Assembly: GCA_013214445.1 (NCBI GenBank)
Contig: JABSPG010000313.1
Location: 1-5,412, forward strand
Source: Ekhidna sp.
GTDB lineage: Bacteria > Bacteroidota > Bacteroidia > Cytophagales > Cyclobacteriaceae
Length of the DNA stretch: 5,412 nucleotides
Reading direction: 5' to 3'
In this document: positions 1 to 5,412 of the stretch, in pieces
How the letters are laid out: every line of letters begins with the position of its first letter
Position numbering within the stretch: the first letter of the stretch is position 1
Made by a program: the position numbers and the translations under genes
Notes under the pieces: generated by a model
Database searches by the model: none
The model's input: only the letters and a program-made list of their open reading frames with translations
What the model was told of the DNA's origin: nothing

Positions 1-147
1 AAAGATGGTAAGACAGAACTAACCTGTAAAATCAGCTCATACGTGAAGCCAGGGTTTATCTACAACCTTTGGAACCATTCGCAAAAGCTCTTCTGGAGTA
101 GATTCAAAGGATGGGCAAGAAAGTCCGTTAAGAAAATTACTGGCTAG
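1..147 (+). CDS. C-terminal fragment of an unidentified protein (possibly SRPBCC/START-like)
   Basis: A reading frame is open from the first base of the window and ends at TAG 145-147, giving the last 48 residues of a protein that starts outside. It reads KDGKTELTCKISSYVKPG at its start and ends in a basic, aromatic-rich helix (about residues 22-48, with LWNHSQKLFW and RKSVKKITG). A beta-strand-like segment followed by a long basic C-terminal helix would suit the end of an SRPBCC/START-type domain, but too little is visible to assign a family and this is only a guess. The codons read naturally and there is no internal stop. The gene converges with the phosphatase gene, leaving 21 nt between the two stop codons. 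Confidence 0.55.
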   Translation, partial: KDGKTELTCKISSYVKPGFIYNLWNHSQKLFWSRFKGWARKSVKKITG

Positions 148-155
148 TAAATCGA
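131..155 (-). terminator. Weak candidate terminator hairpin for the minus-strand operon
   Basis: On the minus strand a short perfect stem TTACT / AGTAA (plus coordinates 137-141 and 146-150, four-base loop) is followed directly by TTTTCTT. It lies about 19 nt beyond the phosphatase stop, where a rho-independent terminator would be expected. The stem has only 5 bp with a single G-C pair and overlaps the end of the convergent plus-strand gene, so it may be chance. Confidence 0.22.
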
Positions 156-168
156 CGCAGCTTATGAA

Positions 169-1038
169 TCATTCTTTGATGTTCAGTATAAACTCACTGA
201 TTCGTGAATTTGTAGCGTATAGCACGCCAACTTCATTCATATAGGGAGTCTCTGGATTGTTTAGGTGAAGTGACTCTCCATGGGAATCTGAAACCGACAG
301 GTAGGATTCTTCGAAAAAAAGACGCGTGGCTGCATAGTCCCAGATGCATCCCCCTCCTATACTCTTCTTAGGAAATTTGAAGAAAACGCTATCTGCGGAT
401 TCCAGAACACCTATTATATTTCTTACCGCACCGTACGAATCGAAAATCGTTAGCTCGTCAAAACCTAATTCAAACACATAGTCCTTTAGCAGCTTTGCCA
501 CGTTGTTATAGTTAGCTATGCCTTGCAGGCTTTTGTCCATGTGCCATACGAATGTGCCATTGCTTACTGGACGATTGAATGATCTGCCGTTAAGTTTCAC
601 CCCACTCCCTTTGATGGCGGAGTAGCATCGGTCAAAATCTGGTACATACACCACTCCCAACACGGGATCTCCATCCTTGGAAATGAGCGCGATCGTTACG
701 GAATATCCCGTCCTGCCCTCAACGAATGCCAGGGTGCCATCCATAGGGTCTACACTCCAAAAATGAGATTTGATCAGTCGGGAACCATCATCCGCTGATT
801 CCTCTGTCAGCAAGCCAAGATCATATTCTGCCAGTGTAGGGTTCAGTTTTTCCAAAATGAGCCGCTGCGCTTCAATGTCTACTTCCGTAACTACCTGTGC
901 TGCTTTCGTATCACCTGTTGCTTTGTACCTACTCGCATGGTGCTGATCAAATTGGGACTGAATATAGTTACCAGCTACAGTTGCCGCCTCAATAGCAACC
1001 TGTTCTAAGTCCCTTAGGTCTTGGTCAATTGGCTTCAT
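169..1038 (-). CDS. Inositol monophosphatase / CysQ-family phosphatase
   Basis: This is a Mg2+-dependent, lithium-sensitive-type phosphomonoesterase of the inositol monophosphatase superfamily, with no signal peptide and so presumably cytoplasmic. Numbered from the ATG at 1038 (289 residues), the metal-site motifs are complete: TEVD (51-54), TEES (78-81), DPMDGT (97-102, with metal-binding Asp97 and Asp100), and GGGCIWDYAA (228-237, with Asp234). Length and motif spacing suit the family. The substrate cannot be read from sequence. The family includes inositol-phosphate phosphatases, 3'(2'),5'-bisphosphate nucleotidases (CysQ), fructose-1,6-bisphosphatases and phosphatases of amino-sugar pathways. 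An in-frame TTG at 1047 would add three residues, but the ATG at 1038 is preferred. That start lies inside the end of the kinase gene (14-nt overlap), so this is the last gene of the operon and is probably translated by coupling. The pairing suggests it may act on the product of the neighbouring kinase (inference). Confidence 0.9.
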   Translation of the reverse strand: MKPIDQDLRDLEQVAIEAATVAGNYIQSQFDQHHASRYKATGDTKAAQVVTEVDIEAQRLILEKLNPTLAEYDLGLLTEESADDGSRLIKSHFWSVDPMDGTLAFVEGRTGYSVTIALISKDGDPVLGVVYVPDFDRCYSAIKGSGVKLNGRSFNRPVSNGTFVWHMDKSLQGIANYNNVAKLLKDYVFELGFDELTIFDSYGAVRNIIGVLESADSVFFKFPKKSIGGGCIWDYAATRLFFEESYLSVSDSHGESLHLNNPETPYMNEVGVLYATNSRISEFILNIKE

Positions 1039-2005
1039 TGGTTTCAAGCTTATTTAATACTTCTCTGGTAATTCCCAAACTGTAGCTATGCATCTTCCAG
1101 TGCCCCGGACTCCAGCCATCTAAAAAGCGATAGAAATCCGCCCAGGCATAGGCATATAACTCTTGCCACTCATTTTTAAGCAACTGAAAATCAATGGATT
1201 TATCAACTGCTATCTCAAGTTTTTCAAAGTAGTGATCAAGGAGCTCTTTCTCCAGTCCTTCGCACGCTGCTTCTTCAAAGCAACTACTGATCAAATATGC
1301 CACGTCCTTCATCCCGCATCCCTTACCAACATACTGGAAGTCAACGGCTGCCACTTCATTTTCTTTGTTGAAACAAAAGTTGGCCAGCTTAGCATCCCCA
1401 TGAACAATCGTCTGAAAGCGACCTTCCTTCAGCTTCTGATCAATGGATTTTGCGGCATGCTTCAAAGGGGCATTTTGCATTTTACTCCATTCATCTGGTC
1501 GTGTATCCAGATGCCAGTAGGTTCCTTGTGGCCAGAGTCCAGTGGCAGGATCGTTCATAAAGTTGGCATGAAAGGAAGCTAGCCATCCTAAACATGCCTT
1601 CGCCTGCACCACAGAGACTTCATTATGATGCAACCGAATGTCGTATCCAGCAAAGTCAAGATCTTCCATAATCAGCAGCAGCTCCTCTCCTTCTGAATAC
1701 GTGAAATAGATCTCTGGAACTGGACAATTAGTAGTGGTTCTTTTGGCATAATCTTCATACCAAACCTGTTCTACTTGATAGGACTTCAGCTTACGCTGAT
1801 GGGAAAGATTCGTATTCCATCCCCTGGGGTGGTTATTTCGATCTGGTAGTTGAATGTGCTTGACAATGACGCTACTGACCTTACACTCACGTAGGTACAC
1901 TCGCTTTATCTCTCCATACCCACTCCAGAGCGACTGCACAGGCTCCAGTTGGTCAATAGCCTTTGCATTTGTTATCTGAAGAATATGTGTAGACACATCA
2001 ATCAC
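1025..2005 (-). CDS. Small-molecule phosphotransferase (choline/ecdysteroid kinase-like, APH fold)
   Basis: This 326-residue protein has the aminoglycoside-phosphotransferase/choline-kinase fold and most resembles the EcKinase-like branch. Such enzymes transfer the ATP gamma-phosphate to a hydroxyl of a small molecule. Visible motifs are VIVKH (46-50, Lys49 as nucleotide-binding lysine), LLIMEDL (110-116, hinge), the catalytic loop VHGDAKLANF (201-210, with Asp204 and Asn209), and VDFQYVGKG (221-229, Asp222 as second metal-binding Asp). The Asp-Phe-Gln form is what points to the EcKinase side. The kinase core looks intact; the substrate is unknown. No signal peptide or membrane segment is seen. 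The start is GTG at 2005, only 3 nt past the ABC gene's stop. GTG at 1996 is an alternative and no ATG lies nearby. The gene overlaps the downstream phosphatase by 14 nt, which implies co-translation. A true antibiotic-resistance role is possible but nothing here supports it. Confidence 0.88.
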   Translation of the reverse strand: MIDVSTHILQITNAKAIDQLEPVQSLWSGYGEIKRVYLRECKVSSVIVKHIQLPDRNNHPRGWNTNLSHQRKLKSYQVEQVWYEDYAKRTTTNCPVPEIYFTYSEGEELLLIMEDLDFAGYDIRLHHNEVSVVQAKACLGWLASFHANFMNDPATGLWPQGTYWHLDTRPDEWSKMQNAPLKHAAKSIDQKLKEGRFQTIVHGDAKLANFCFNKENEVAAVDFQYVGKGCGMKDVAYLISSCFEEAACEGLEKELLDHYFEKLEIAVDKSIDFQLLKNEWQELYAYAWADFYRFLDGWSPGHWKMHSYSLGITREVLNKLETNEAN

Positions 2006-2008
2006 TAC

Positions 2009-2953
2009 TTATAGTATTTTAGATAGACTTACGCGCACTTGATCACCGATCTGATAGGCTTCCACCTCTGATCGAACCCGTATCTGCTCTTCGCCAACCT
2101 GGATGACAAGCAGATCGTATCCACCATGGTATTGTCTTTCTACAACCGCACCATTTCCTCCGTGGGCATTCTTAGATAGCGAAAAATCTTCAGGACGTGC
2201 TAATATGTGTCTTTCCTTCTCTTCCCCCCAATCGGTAGCTTTCAAAAGCTGATATTCTCCAAATAGTCCAGCTACATAGTCGTCATTTGGCGCTTGATAA
2301 ATATGCTTAGGAGCCCCTGTTTGATAAATGCCTCCATTCCTTAGCACCAAGACTTCATCTGCCCAAGGCAACAGGTCTGTTGGCTCGTGGGATACCATCA
2401 GGATAGTCATACGTTCCACCTGATCCAGCTGATCAATGATCCGCTTCATTTCTCTTTTATGAGGCGGATCCAAATTAGAATACGGCTCATCCAAAAGTAG
2501 CACTTCCGGCTTTCGTAATAGTGTCTTAGCTAAAGCTACTCGCTGGCGTTCACCACCAGATAGTTCTCTGGTCTCGTTTTCAAGTAGGTGATTAATGTCG
2601 CAGAGTTCAACGACTTCATCTACTTCTTCATCATCAAAGGGATGCACGAACAAAAACTCTGATACGGTTATGAACTTGGGTAGCTCGAATGACTGTGACA
2701 AATAGGCTATATCCGGATGGCCCGCAATGAGCCGATCCAGTTTCGGGTAGACATCTTCATTATTATACAGCACTTGACCCTGATCTGGTTTGCCCAATCC
2801 CCCTATGATTCGCAAGAGTGTCGACTTGCCAGAACCTGTCTCTCCTGCTAATCCAATCTTAGCTCCCAGCGGAATTTTGAGTTCTTTACAGGAAAAAGCC
2901 AAATGATCTCCTTCATAGTGCTTTTGGATATTATGTAATTCAAGTACGGACAT
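2009..2953 (-). CDS. ABC transporter ATP-binding protein with C-terminal TOBE-like domain
   Basis: This is a complete nucleotide-binding subunit (314 residues from ATG 2953) that should power an inner-membrane transporter. Motifs run in order: Walker A GETGSGKST (37-45), Q-loop Gln87, signature LSGGERQ (131-137), Walker B VLLLDEP (151-157), D-loop SNLD (159-162) and H-loop His189. After the ATPase core come GLFGEYQLL (229-237) and ARPEDFSL (252-259), then a beta-rich tail to 314. That pattern belongs to the TOBE domain of importer ATPases of the PotA/FbpC/MalK group, which favours an uptake role. No permease or binding protein is in the window, so the substrate is unknown. A TTG at 2956 is a possible alternative start adding one residue. 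It is the first gene of the minus-strand operon. Its stop TAA (2009-2011) is in the same frame as the kinase gene that follows. Confidence 0.92.
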   Translation of the reverse strand: MSVLELHNIQKHYEGDHLAFSCKELKIPLGAKIGLAGETGSGKSTLLRIIGGLGKPDQGQVLYNNEDVYPKLDRLIAGHPDIAYLSQSFELPKFITVSEFLFVHPFDDEEVDEVVELCDINHLLENETRELSGGERQRVALAKTLLRKPEVLLLDEPYSNLDPPHKREMKRIIDQLDQVERMTILMVSHEPTDLLPWADEVLVLRNGGIYQTGAPKHIYQAPNDDYVAGLFGEYQLLKATDWGEEKERHILARPEDFSLSKNAHGGNGAVVERQYHGGYDLLVIQVGEEQIRVRSEVEAYQIGDQVRVSLSKIL

Positions 2954-2991
2954 CAATTGTGGAACACCAGATTATCATTCACTGTTCGCCG

Positions 2992-2999
2992 CAAAGATG
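2992..2999 (-). promoter_or_regulatory. Candidate -7 promoter element for the ABC-kinase-phosphatase operon
   Basis: On the minus strand this reads CATCTTTG, one mismatch from the Bacteroidota primary sigma -7 consensus TAnnTTTG, about 40 nt upstream of the ABC ATG. No clear -33 TTTG is found at the usual 19-21 nt spacing, so the assignment is weak. The 7-bp dyad at 3007-3025 lies just upstream and would overlap the promoter if this call is right. Confidence 0.2.
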
Positions 3000-3006
3000 A
3001 ATCGAC

Positions 3007-3025
3007 AGCTATGAAAACCATAGCT
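3007..3025. repeat. Perfect 7-bp inverted repeat, candidate operator or hairpin
   Basis: AGCTATG (3007-3013), a five-base AAAAC spacer (3014-3018) and CATAGCT (3019-3025) form a perfect dyad in non-coding DNA 54-72 nt upstream of the ABC start. As DNA it could be the site of a dimeric regulator of the operon; as RNA it would be a 7-bp stem with a 5-nt loop. It is not followed by a T tract on either strand, so it does not look like a terminator. The symmetry is observed; the role is inferred. Confidence 0.45.
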
Positions 3026-3138
3026 AATCCGATATTTTCATTTCCACATTCATTTATGGATCATAGGAGGATTTCCAATAGGGAAAGGAATCTAGCTTCA
3101 TTAATGCTATTGGCTGATTATTCCGTCAACGTGCCATG

Positions 3139-3165
3139 GATAGGTAACAATTAGAATAGATAGGT
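3139..3165. repeat. Two GATAGGT direct repeats, 20-nt period
   Basis: GATAGGT occurs at 3139-3145 and again at 3159-3165, with the match extending to 9 of 10 bases counting the preceding ATG/ATA. A looser GATAAAA follows at 3178. A period of 20 nt is close to two helical turns, so the copies face the same side of the DNA, as with tandem response-regulator sites. They lie 80-106 nt upstream of the helical-protein start. The repeats are visible; a binding function is speculative. Confidence 0.3.
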
Positions 3166-3208
3166 GGTTATGCTTTAGATAAAAAATATAAATCAACACT
3201 TATCTATA

Positions 3209-3216
3209 TATCATTG
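3209..3216 (+). promoter_or_regulatory. Candidate -7 promoter element for the helical-protein gene
   Basis: TATCATTG differs by one base from the Bacteroidota -7 consensus TAnnTTTG and sits 28 nt before the ATG at 3245, in a strongly AT-rich stretch. No -33 TTTG is seen upstream, and in DNA this AT-rich such a match is not rare. Confidence 0.17.
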
Positions 3217-3244
3217 ATCTTTAAACACTAAATAGAAGACATCC

Positions 3245-3889
3245 ATGGAAGATTCGCATGTCAGAGAAATTGAAATGTATGAGCAGGCAAATGCCTACCT
3301 AGACGATCACATCGCTGTTTGGATCACCGTTCCAATAATTAGCAACTATAAAAACAAGGTTCATCAACTGATCCCACTGATGAAGCAAGCCATGGACGGT
3401 ACTGAGGACACGTCGAAGATCCATTTAGGACAAGCCATTTTGCATATAAAGAAGCAAATAGCAGACAAAATGGACATCCTAGATGATACACTGGAAGCTT
3501 ATGCCGAGGACATCAATGATAATGAATTGAGGAAGCAAGCAGCCAATCATTATTCGGATTACTTTAGTTTGGCTTACGATGAGTTTGTTCCAAAGGTCAC
3601 CTCTATGATTGCATTGTTGGAAGCTCATGTCGGGGATATGTATGACTATGGTCTGGTTCAAGATCAGATCGATGATGTAAAACTGAACTTGGATGAATAC
3701 CAGGAGAGCCTAGGAAAGGAGATTACCTACAATATAGCGGCAAAGATCACCAAGCAAAATATCAATGAGTTACTTGAAGAAGCACGGACCTTTGCTGAAA
3801 AACTGGATAGGGTCATGAAGCGATTCAAAAGGTCGGACTTCACTTTCTATAATGGCTATGTAGCTTCTCGAACGCTGGTAGCTTATTAG
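3245..3889 (+). CDS. Hypothetical all-helical protein, Bacteroidota-type family
   Basis: This is a complete 214-residue protein of unknown function. Residues 5-196 are almost entirely helix-forming, with regular heptad-like spacing of Ile/Leu/Ala and many charged residues, which suggests a bundle of about five or six amphipathic helices. There is no signal peptide, membrane segment or cysteine. Landmarks are IEMYEQANAYLDDH (9-22), KIHLGQAILHIKKQIADKM (58-76), LEAYAEDINDNELRKQAA (83-100), and a C-terminal non-helical tail SDFTFYNGYVASRTLVAY (197-214). The pattern resembles uncharacterised helical proteins I associate with Bacteroidetes, some of which carry a following beta domain; here the protein ends right after the bundle. 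The ATG at 3245 is the first good start after the AT-rich leader. The gene stands alone and converges with the SodC-like gene 4 nt beyond its stop. No function is proposed. Confidence 0.75.
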   Translation: MEDSHVREIEMYEQANAYLDDHIAVWITVPIISNYKNKVHQLIPLMKQAMDGTEDTSKIHLGQAILHIKKQIADKMDILDDTLEAYAEDINDNELRKQAANHYSDYFSLAYDEFVPKVTSMIALLEAHVGDMYDYGLVQDQIDDVKLNLDEYQESLGKEITYNIAAKITKQNINELLEEARTFAEKLDRVMKRFKRSDFTFYNGYVASRTLVAY

Positions 3890-3893
3890 AACT

Positions 3894-4547
3894 TTACTTA
3901 CAGATCGTGAATTTTGGAGGGTTGGGCATGCTAATAGAAACCTGATCTACTTGAGCTACAGGTGAAATCAAACGAATGTTGCCCCCTCCGATTTTTGGAT
4001 TTGAATGCTCTGCGCCGTGTACATGAGCTGGGTTGCATTCTTCCGCAAAGTCCATCCCACGATCGTGAATGATAATGATTTTGTCGAGCACGTCGTTTGC
4101 TGTGCCGGAATTGATTTCCCACAAATCAGTGCTTAAAGTGAAGTAGCCATTGCCATCTGCATCAATTGGCACGTTACCTACATCGCCGGCAAACAACTTA
4201 TTCCATGATCGACCTAAACTTAGCTCTGAACAGCTTGCATAAAACGAACCTCGATTCCAATGTCTTCCTGGAGTCTCTAGCGATCCATTGTGTATGTGAA
4301 CGGCCTTTGCGGTGTTTGGCGTCATACCCGCTAGGCGAATTTCAAGGGTCACAACTGTGCCCGCTTGTGAAAAGGATGCTGTTCCAATCTCCTTCGTTTC
4401 CGTACGATACGAACCCTCTTCAATTTGCGCTAAAGTCACAAAGTTTGCTTCTGCAAAAATGTCTGGTTCCAAGATTTGCTCTGTTTCAGATTGTCCACAT
4501 GAAAAAGCGAAAAGTAAAAAGACTGCAACTATTCTCATCATACCCAT
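3894..4547 (-). CDS. SodC-like (Cu/Zn superoxide dismutase fold) lipoprotein with altered zinc site
   Basis: This 217-residue exported lipoprotein has a basic N-terminus, a short hydrophobic core (6-15) and lipobox AFSC with Cys17. The mature part follows the SodC pattern: KAVHIHNGS (81-89, copper ligands His84 and His86), PGRHWN (93-98, bridging His96), GDVGNVPIDADGNG (121-134, Asp122 matching the zinc Asp), KIIIIHDRG (157-164, copper His161) and KIGGGNIR (185-192, Arg192 in the place of the active-site arginine). The usual zinc histidines between His96 and Asp122 are absent; the position just before GD is Phe-Ala where His-Val is usual. An unusual insertion with Cys171, His175, His177 and His181 follows His161. 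The typical ACGVI ending is replaced by a different 25-residue tail. Start choices at 4547, 4541 and 4538 all keep the signal. By family it would dismutate superoxide outside the cytoplasm, but activity is uncertain. A CHRD domain was considered because of the HIH motif and judged less likely. Confidence 0.82.
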   Translation of the reverse strand: MGMMRIVAVFLLFAFSCGQSETEQILEPDIFAEANFVTLAQIEEGSYRTETKEIGTASFSQAGTVVTLEIRLAGMTPNTAKAVHIHNGSLETPGRHWNRGSFYASCSELSLGRSWNKLFAGDVGNVPIDADGNGYFTLSTDLWEINSGTANDVLDKIIIIHDRGMDFAEECNPAHVHGAEHSNPKIGGGNIRLISPVAQVDQVSISMPNPPKFTICK

Positions 4548-4727
4548 AAAGCTACTTTACGATAAAACAAAAACGTCGTTTAAAACCCTAAAGTTTGATC
4601 CGTAATAATCTTAATAAAGAGGTCTTCTTACGTGACTTTTTCTGGCTTAGCAGTTTTTGTCTTGTATTATGAACAAACTTTAGTTCTAGATCGTTTTGAA
4701 AAATCTGTAAATGAATACGGCTAGCTA
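4548..4727. other. Divergent intergenic region between sodC-like and AI-2E-family genes
   Basis: These 180 nt separate two divergent ATGs and must supply both promoters unless one gene is read through from elsewhere. The side near the lipoprotein gene is AT-rich and has a small palindrome AAACG-T-CGTTT (4571-4581). On the plus strand TCGTTTTG (4691-4698) is one base from TAnnTTTG, without a -33 partner at the right spacing. I see no terminator, small RNA or credible small gene. Confidence 0.4.
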
Positions 4728-5412
4728 ATGAATGAAAGACAAACAACCAACGCCCTCCTGCTCATTATCGTAGTACCGCTGGTTTTTTATTTGTTGAAAA
4801 TCCTTTCATTCATTTTCATACCATTGGTATCAGCAATGTTTATTGCCCTCCTATTTTTACCCTTGATGCGCTGGTTTAGACGTAAAGGGGTGCATAAAGC
4901 ATTTGGAATCACATTCGTAATCGTTATCCTAGTCGCATTCTTCAAATTACTAGGCGAACTGATCAAGCTTTCCAGTGGAGAGATTCTCGCAACCGACAAC
5001 ACCTTTTTTGAGAAAGCTAAATACAAAATCGTGGATTTGGTGACACAGCTCGAGGTGTTCTTTGGTGTTCAGTTTCTGCAGGGAGAATCCATGATCGGTT
5101 CCTTTATCCAAAAGGACACCATTGTAAAAAACTTTGCCCCGACAGTAAGCGTACTTTCCGACACAGTATCGATGACGCTGATCACACTATTTTTTATGGT
5201 GCTTCTCTTGGCAGGATCTTTAGACATTCAGAAGTTGCTGAACAATACCATTTTGAGGCAGTCCTATTCCTCTATCAAAACCTTCATGAAAGTAGAACGG
5301 GATTTGATCACATTCATCAAGGTAAAGTTCTTTGTAAGCTTTTTGACTGGTCTTGGCATTGGCATTGCTTGCTGGGGTTTTGGGGTCAGCTTCCCGGTGT
5401 TTTGGGGGCTAT
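4728..5412 (+). CDS. AI-2E family transporter, N-terminal part (runs off window)
   Basis: The frame is open from ATG 4728 to the window edge, giving 228 residues plus one base of a protein that in this family is usually about 340-380 residues. It is an integral inner-membrane protein: hydrophobic segments lie at about 9-24, 26-47, 58-78, 142-163 and 200-228, with basic RWFRRKG (48-54) after the second. The long soluble stretch between the third and fourth segments (about 79-140), followed by a segment starting KVKFFVSFLTGLGIGI (198-213), is the layout of the AI-2E exporter/YdiK-type family (PF01594). Despite the name, members include cation/proton antiporters and exporters of diverse solutes, so no substrate is claimed. 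The start is preceded by GGCTAGCTA with no Shine-Dalgarno. It is transcribed away from the lipoprotein gene. Confidence 0.87.
   Translation, partial: MNERQTTNALLLIIVVPLVFYLLKILSFIFIPLVSAMFIALLFLPLMRWFRRKGVHKAFGITFVIVILVAFFKLLGELIKLSSGEILATDNTFFEKAKYKIVDLVTQLEVFFGVQFLQGESMIGSFIQKDTIVKNFAPTVSVLSDTVSMTLITLFFMVLLLAGSLDIQKLLNNTILRQSYSSIKTFMKVERDLITFIKVKFFVSFLTGLGIGIACWGFGVSFPVFWGL

Larger units (their letters stand above)
2954..3244. promoter_or_regulatory. Divergent AT-rich intergenic region (operon / helical-protein gene)
   Basis: This 291-nt stretch separates the ATG of the ABC gene (minus) from that of the helical-protein gene (plus) and should hold promoters for both. It contains a perfect 7-bp dyad (3007-3025), two GATAGGT copies exactly 20 nt apart (3139 and 3159), and a very AT-rich tract (about 3171-3240) next to the plus-strand gene. 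Bacteroidota -7 elements are TAnnTTTG. One-mismatch matches are CATCTTTG on the minus strand (2992-2999) and TATCATTG on the plus strand (3209-3216), neither with a convincing -33 TTTG. I find no believable gene in it. Confidence 0.5.

Noticed and set aside
1163..1582. Plus-strand open stretch of 139 codons
   Set aside because: It is antisense to the kinase gene, whose motifs are clear, and its product shows no family pattern.
1025..2005. Antibiotic-resistance kinase (aminoglycoside phosphotransferase)
   Set aside because: The fold is shared, but the Asp-Phe-Gln motif and overall pattern suit the EcKinase/choline-kinase-like branch, and the neighbours suggest metabolism.
2957..3154. Plus-strand open stretch of 65 codons in the intergenic region
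   Set aside because: It needs a TTG start beside the ABC gene's start, shows no recognisable domain, and covers the expected promoter region and the 7-bp dyad.
3479..3661. Minus-strand open stretch of 60 codons
   Set aside because: It is antisense within the helical-protein gene and has no independent support.
3931..4122. Second minus-strand open stretch in another frame
   Set aside because: It is an out-of-frame shadow of the SodC-like coding sequence.
3894..4547. CHRD-domain protein reading of the HIH motif
   Set aside because: The downstream GDVGNV, IIIIHD and GGGxxR motifs in order match the SodC fold better.
4166..4605. Two plus-strand open stretches opposite the lipoprotein gene
   Set aside because: The minus strand encodes a protein with signal peptide and ordered SodC motifs over this span; the plus-strand products look like arbitrary translations.
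4787..5026. Minus-strand open stretch of 79 codons
   Set aside because: It is antisense to the AI-2E-family gene, which is open from 4728 to the edge and has the expected membrane segments.
1..5412. Mobile element, CRISPR array, toxin-antitoxin pair or defence island
   Set aside because: No transposase or integrase, no terminal inverted repeats, no regularly spaced repeats and no defence-type domains are visible on either strand.

Overview
The window looks like ordinary chromosome from a Bacteroidota member, probably a marine Cytophagales-type bacterium. This is inferred from three things. No gene start has a clear Shine-Dalgarno sequence. One lipoprotein has a short, relaxed lipobox. One all-helical hypothetical protein has the look of a family I associate with this phylum. 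Base composition is moderately AT-rich and even, and I see no insertion sequence, integrase, tRNA, rRNA or CRISPR array.

Layout: positions 1-147 hold the last 48 codons of a plus-strand gene of uncertain identity. It converges on a compact three-gene minus-strand operon, transcribed from about 2953 down to 169. In transcription order this encodes an ABC-transporter ATPase with a C-terminal TOBE-like domain, a choline/ecdysteroid-kinase-like small-molecule phosphotransferase, and an inositol-monophosphatase/CysQ-family phosphatase. The ABC stop and kinase start are 3 nt apart, and the kinase and phosphatase overlap by 14 nt, so the three are probably co-expressed and translationally coupled. 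Upstream lies a 291-nt AT-rich region (2954-3244) that also serves a divergent plus-strand gene for a 214-residue helical protein of unknown function (3245-3889).

Only 4 nt beyond that gene, and convergent with it, is a minus-strand gene for a lipoprotein of the Cu/Zn superoxide dismutase fold (3894-4547). It keeps all four expected copper-ligand histidines but lacks two of the three zinc-only ligands, and it carries an extra Cys/His-rich insertion. After a 180-nt divergent intergenic region, a plus-strand AI-2E-family membrane protein starts at 4728 and runs off the end of the window.

The most system-like element is the operon: a putative small-molecule kinase coupled to a putative phosphomonoesterase, behind an ABC ATPase with no permease in view. 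The SodC-like protein with the altered metal site is the most unusual single protein. I do not see a clear-cut undescribed defence or mobile system.
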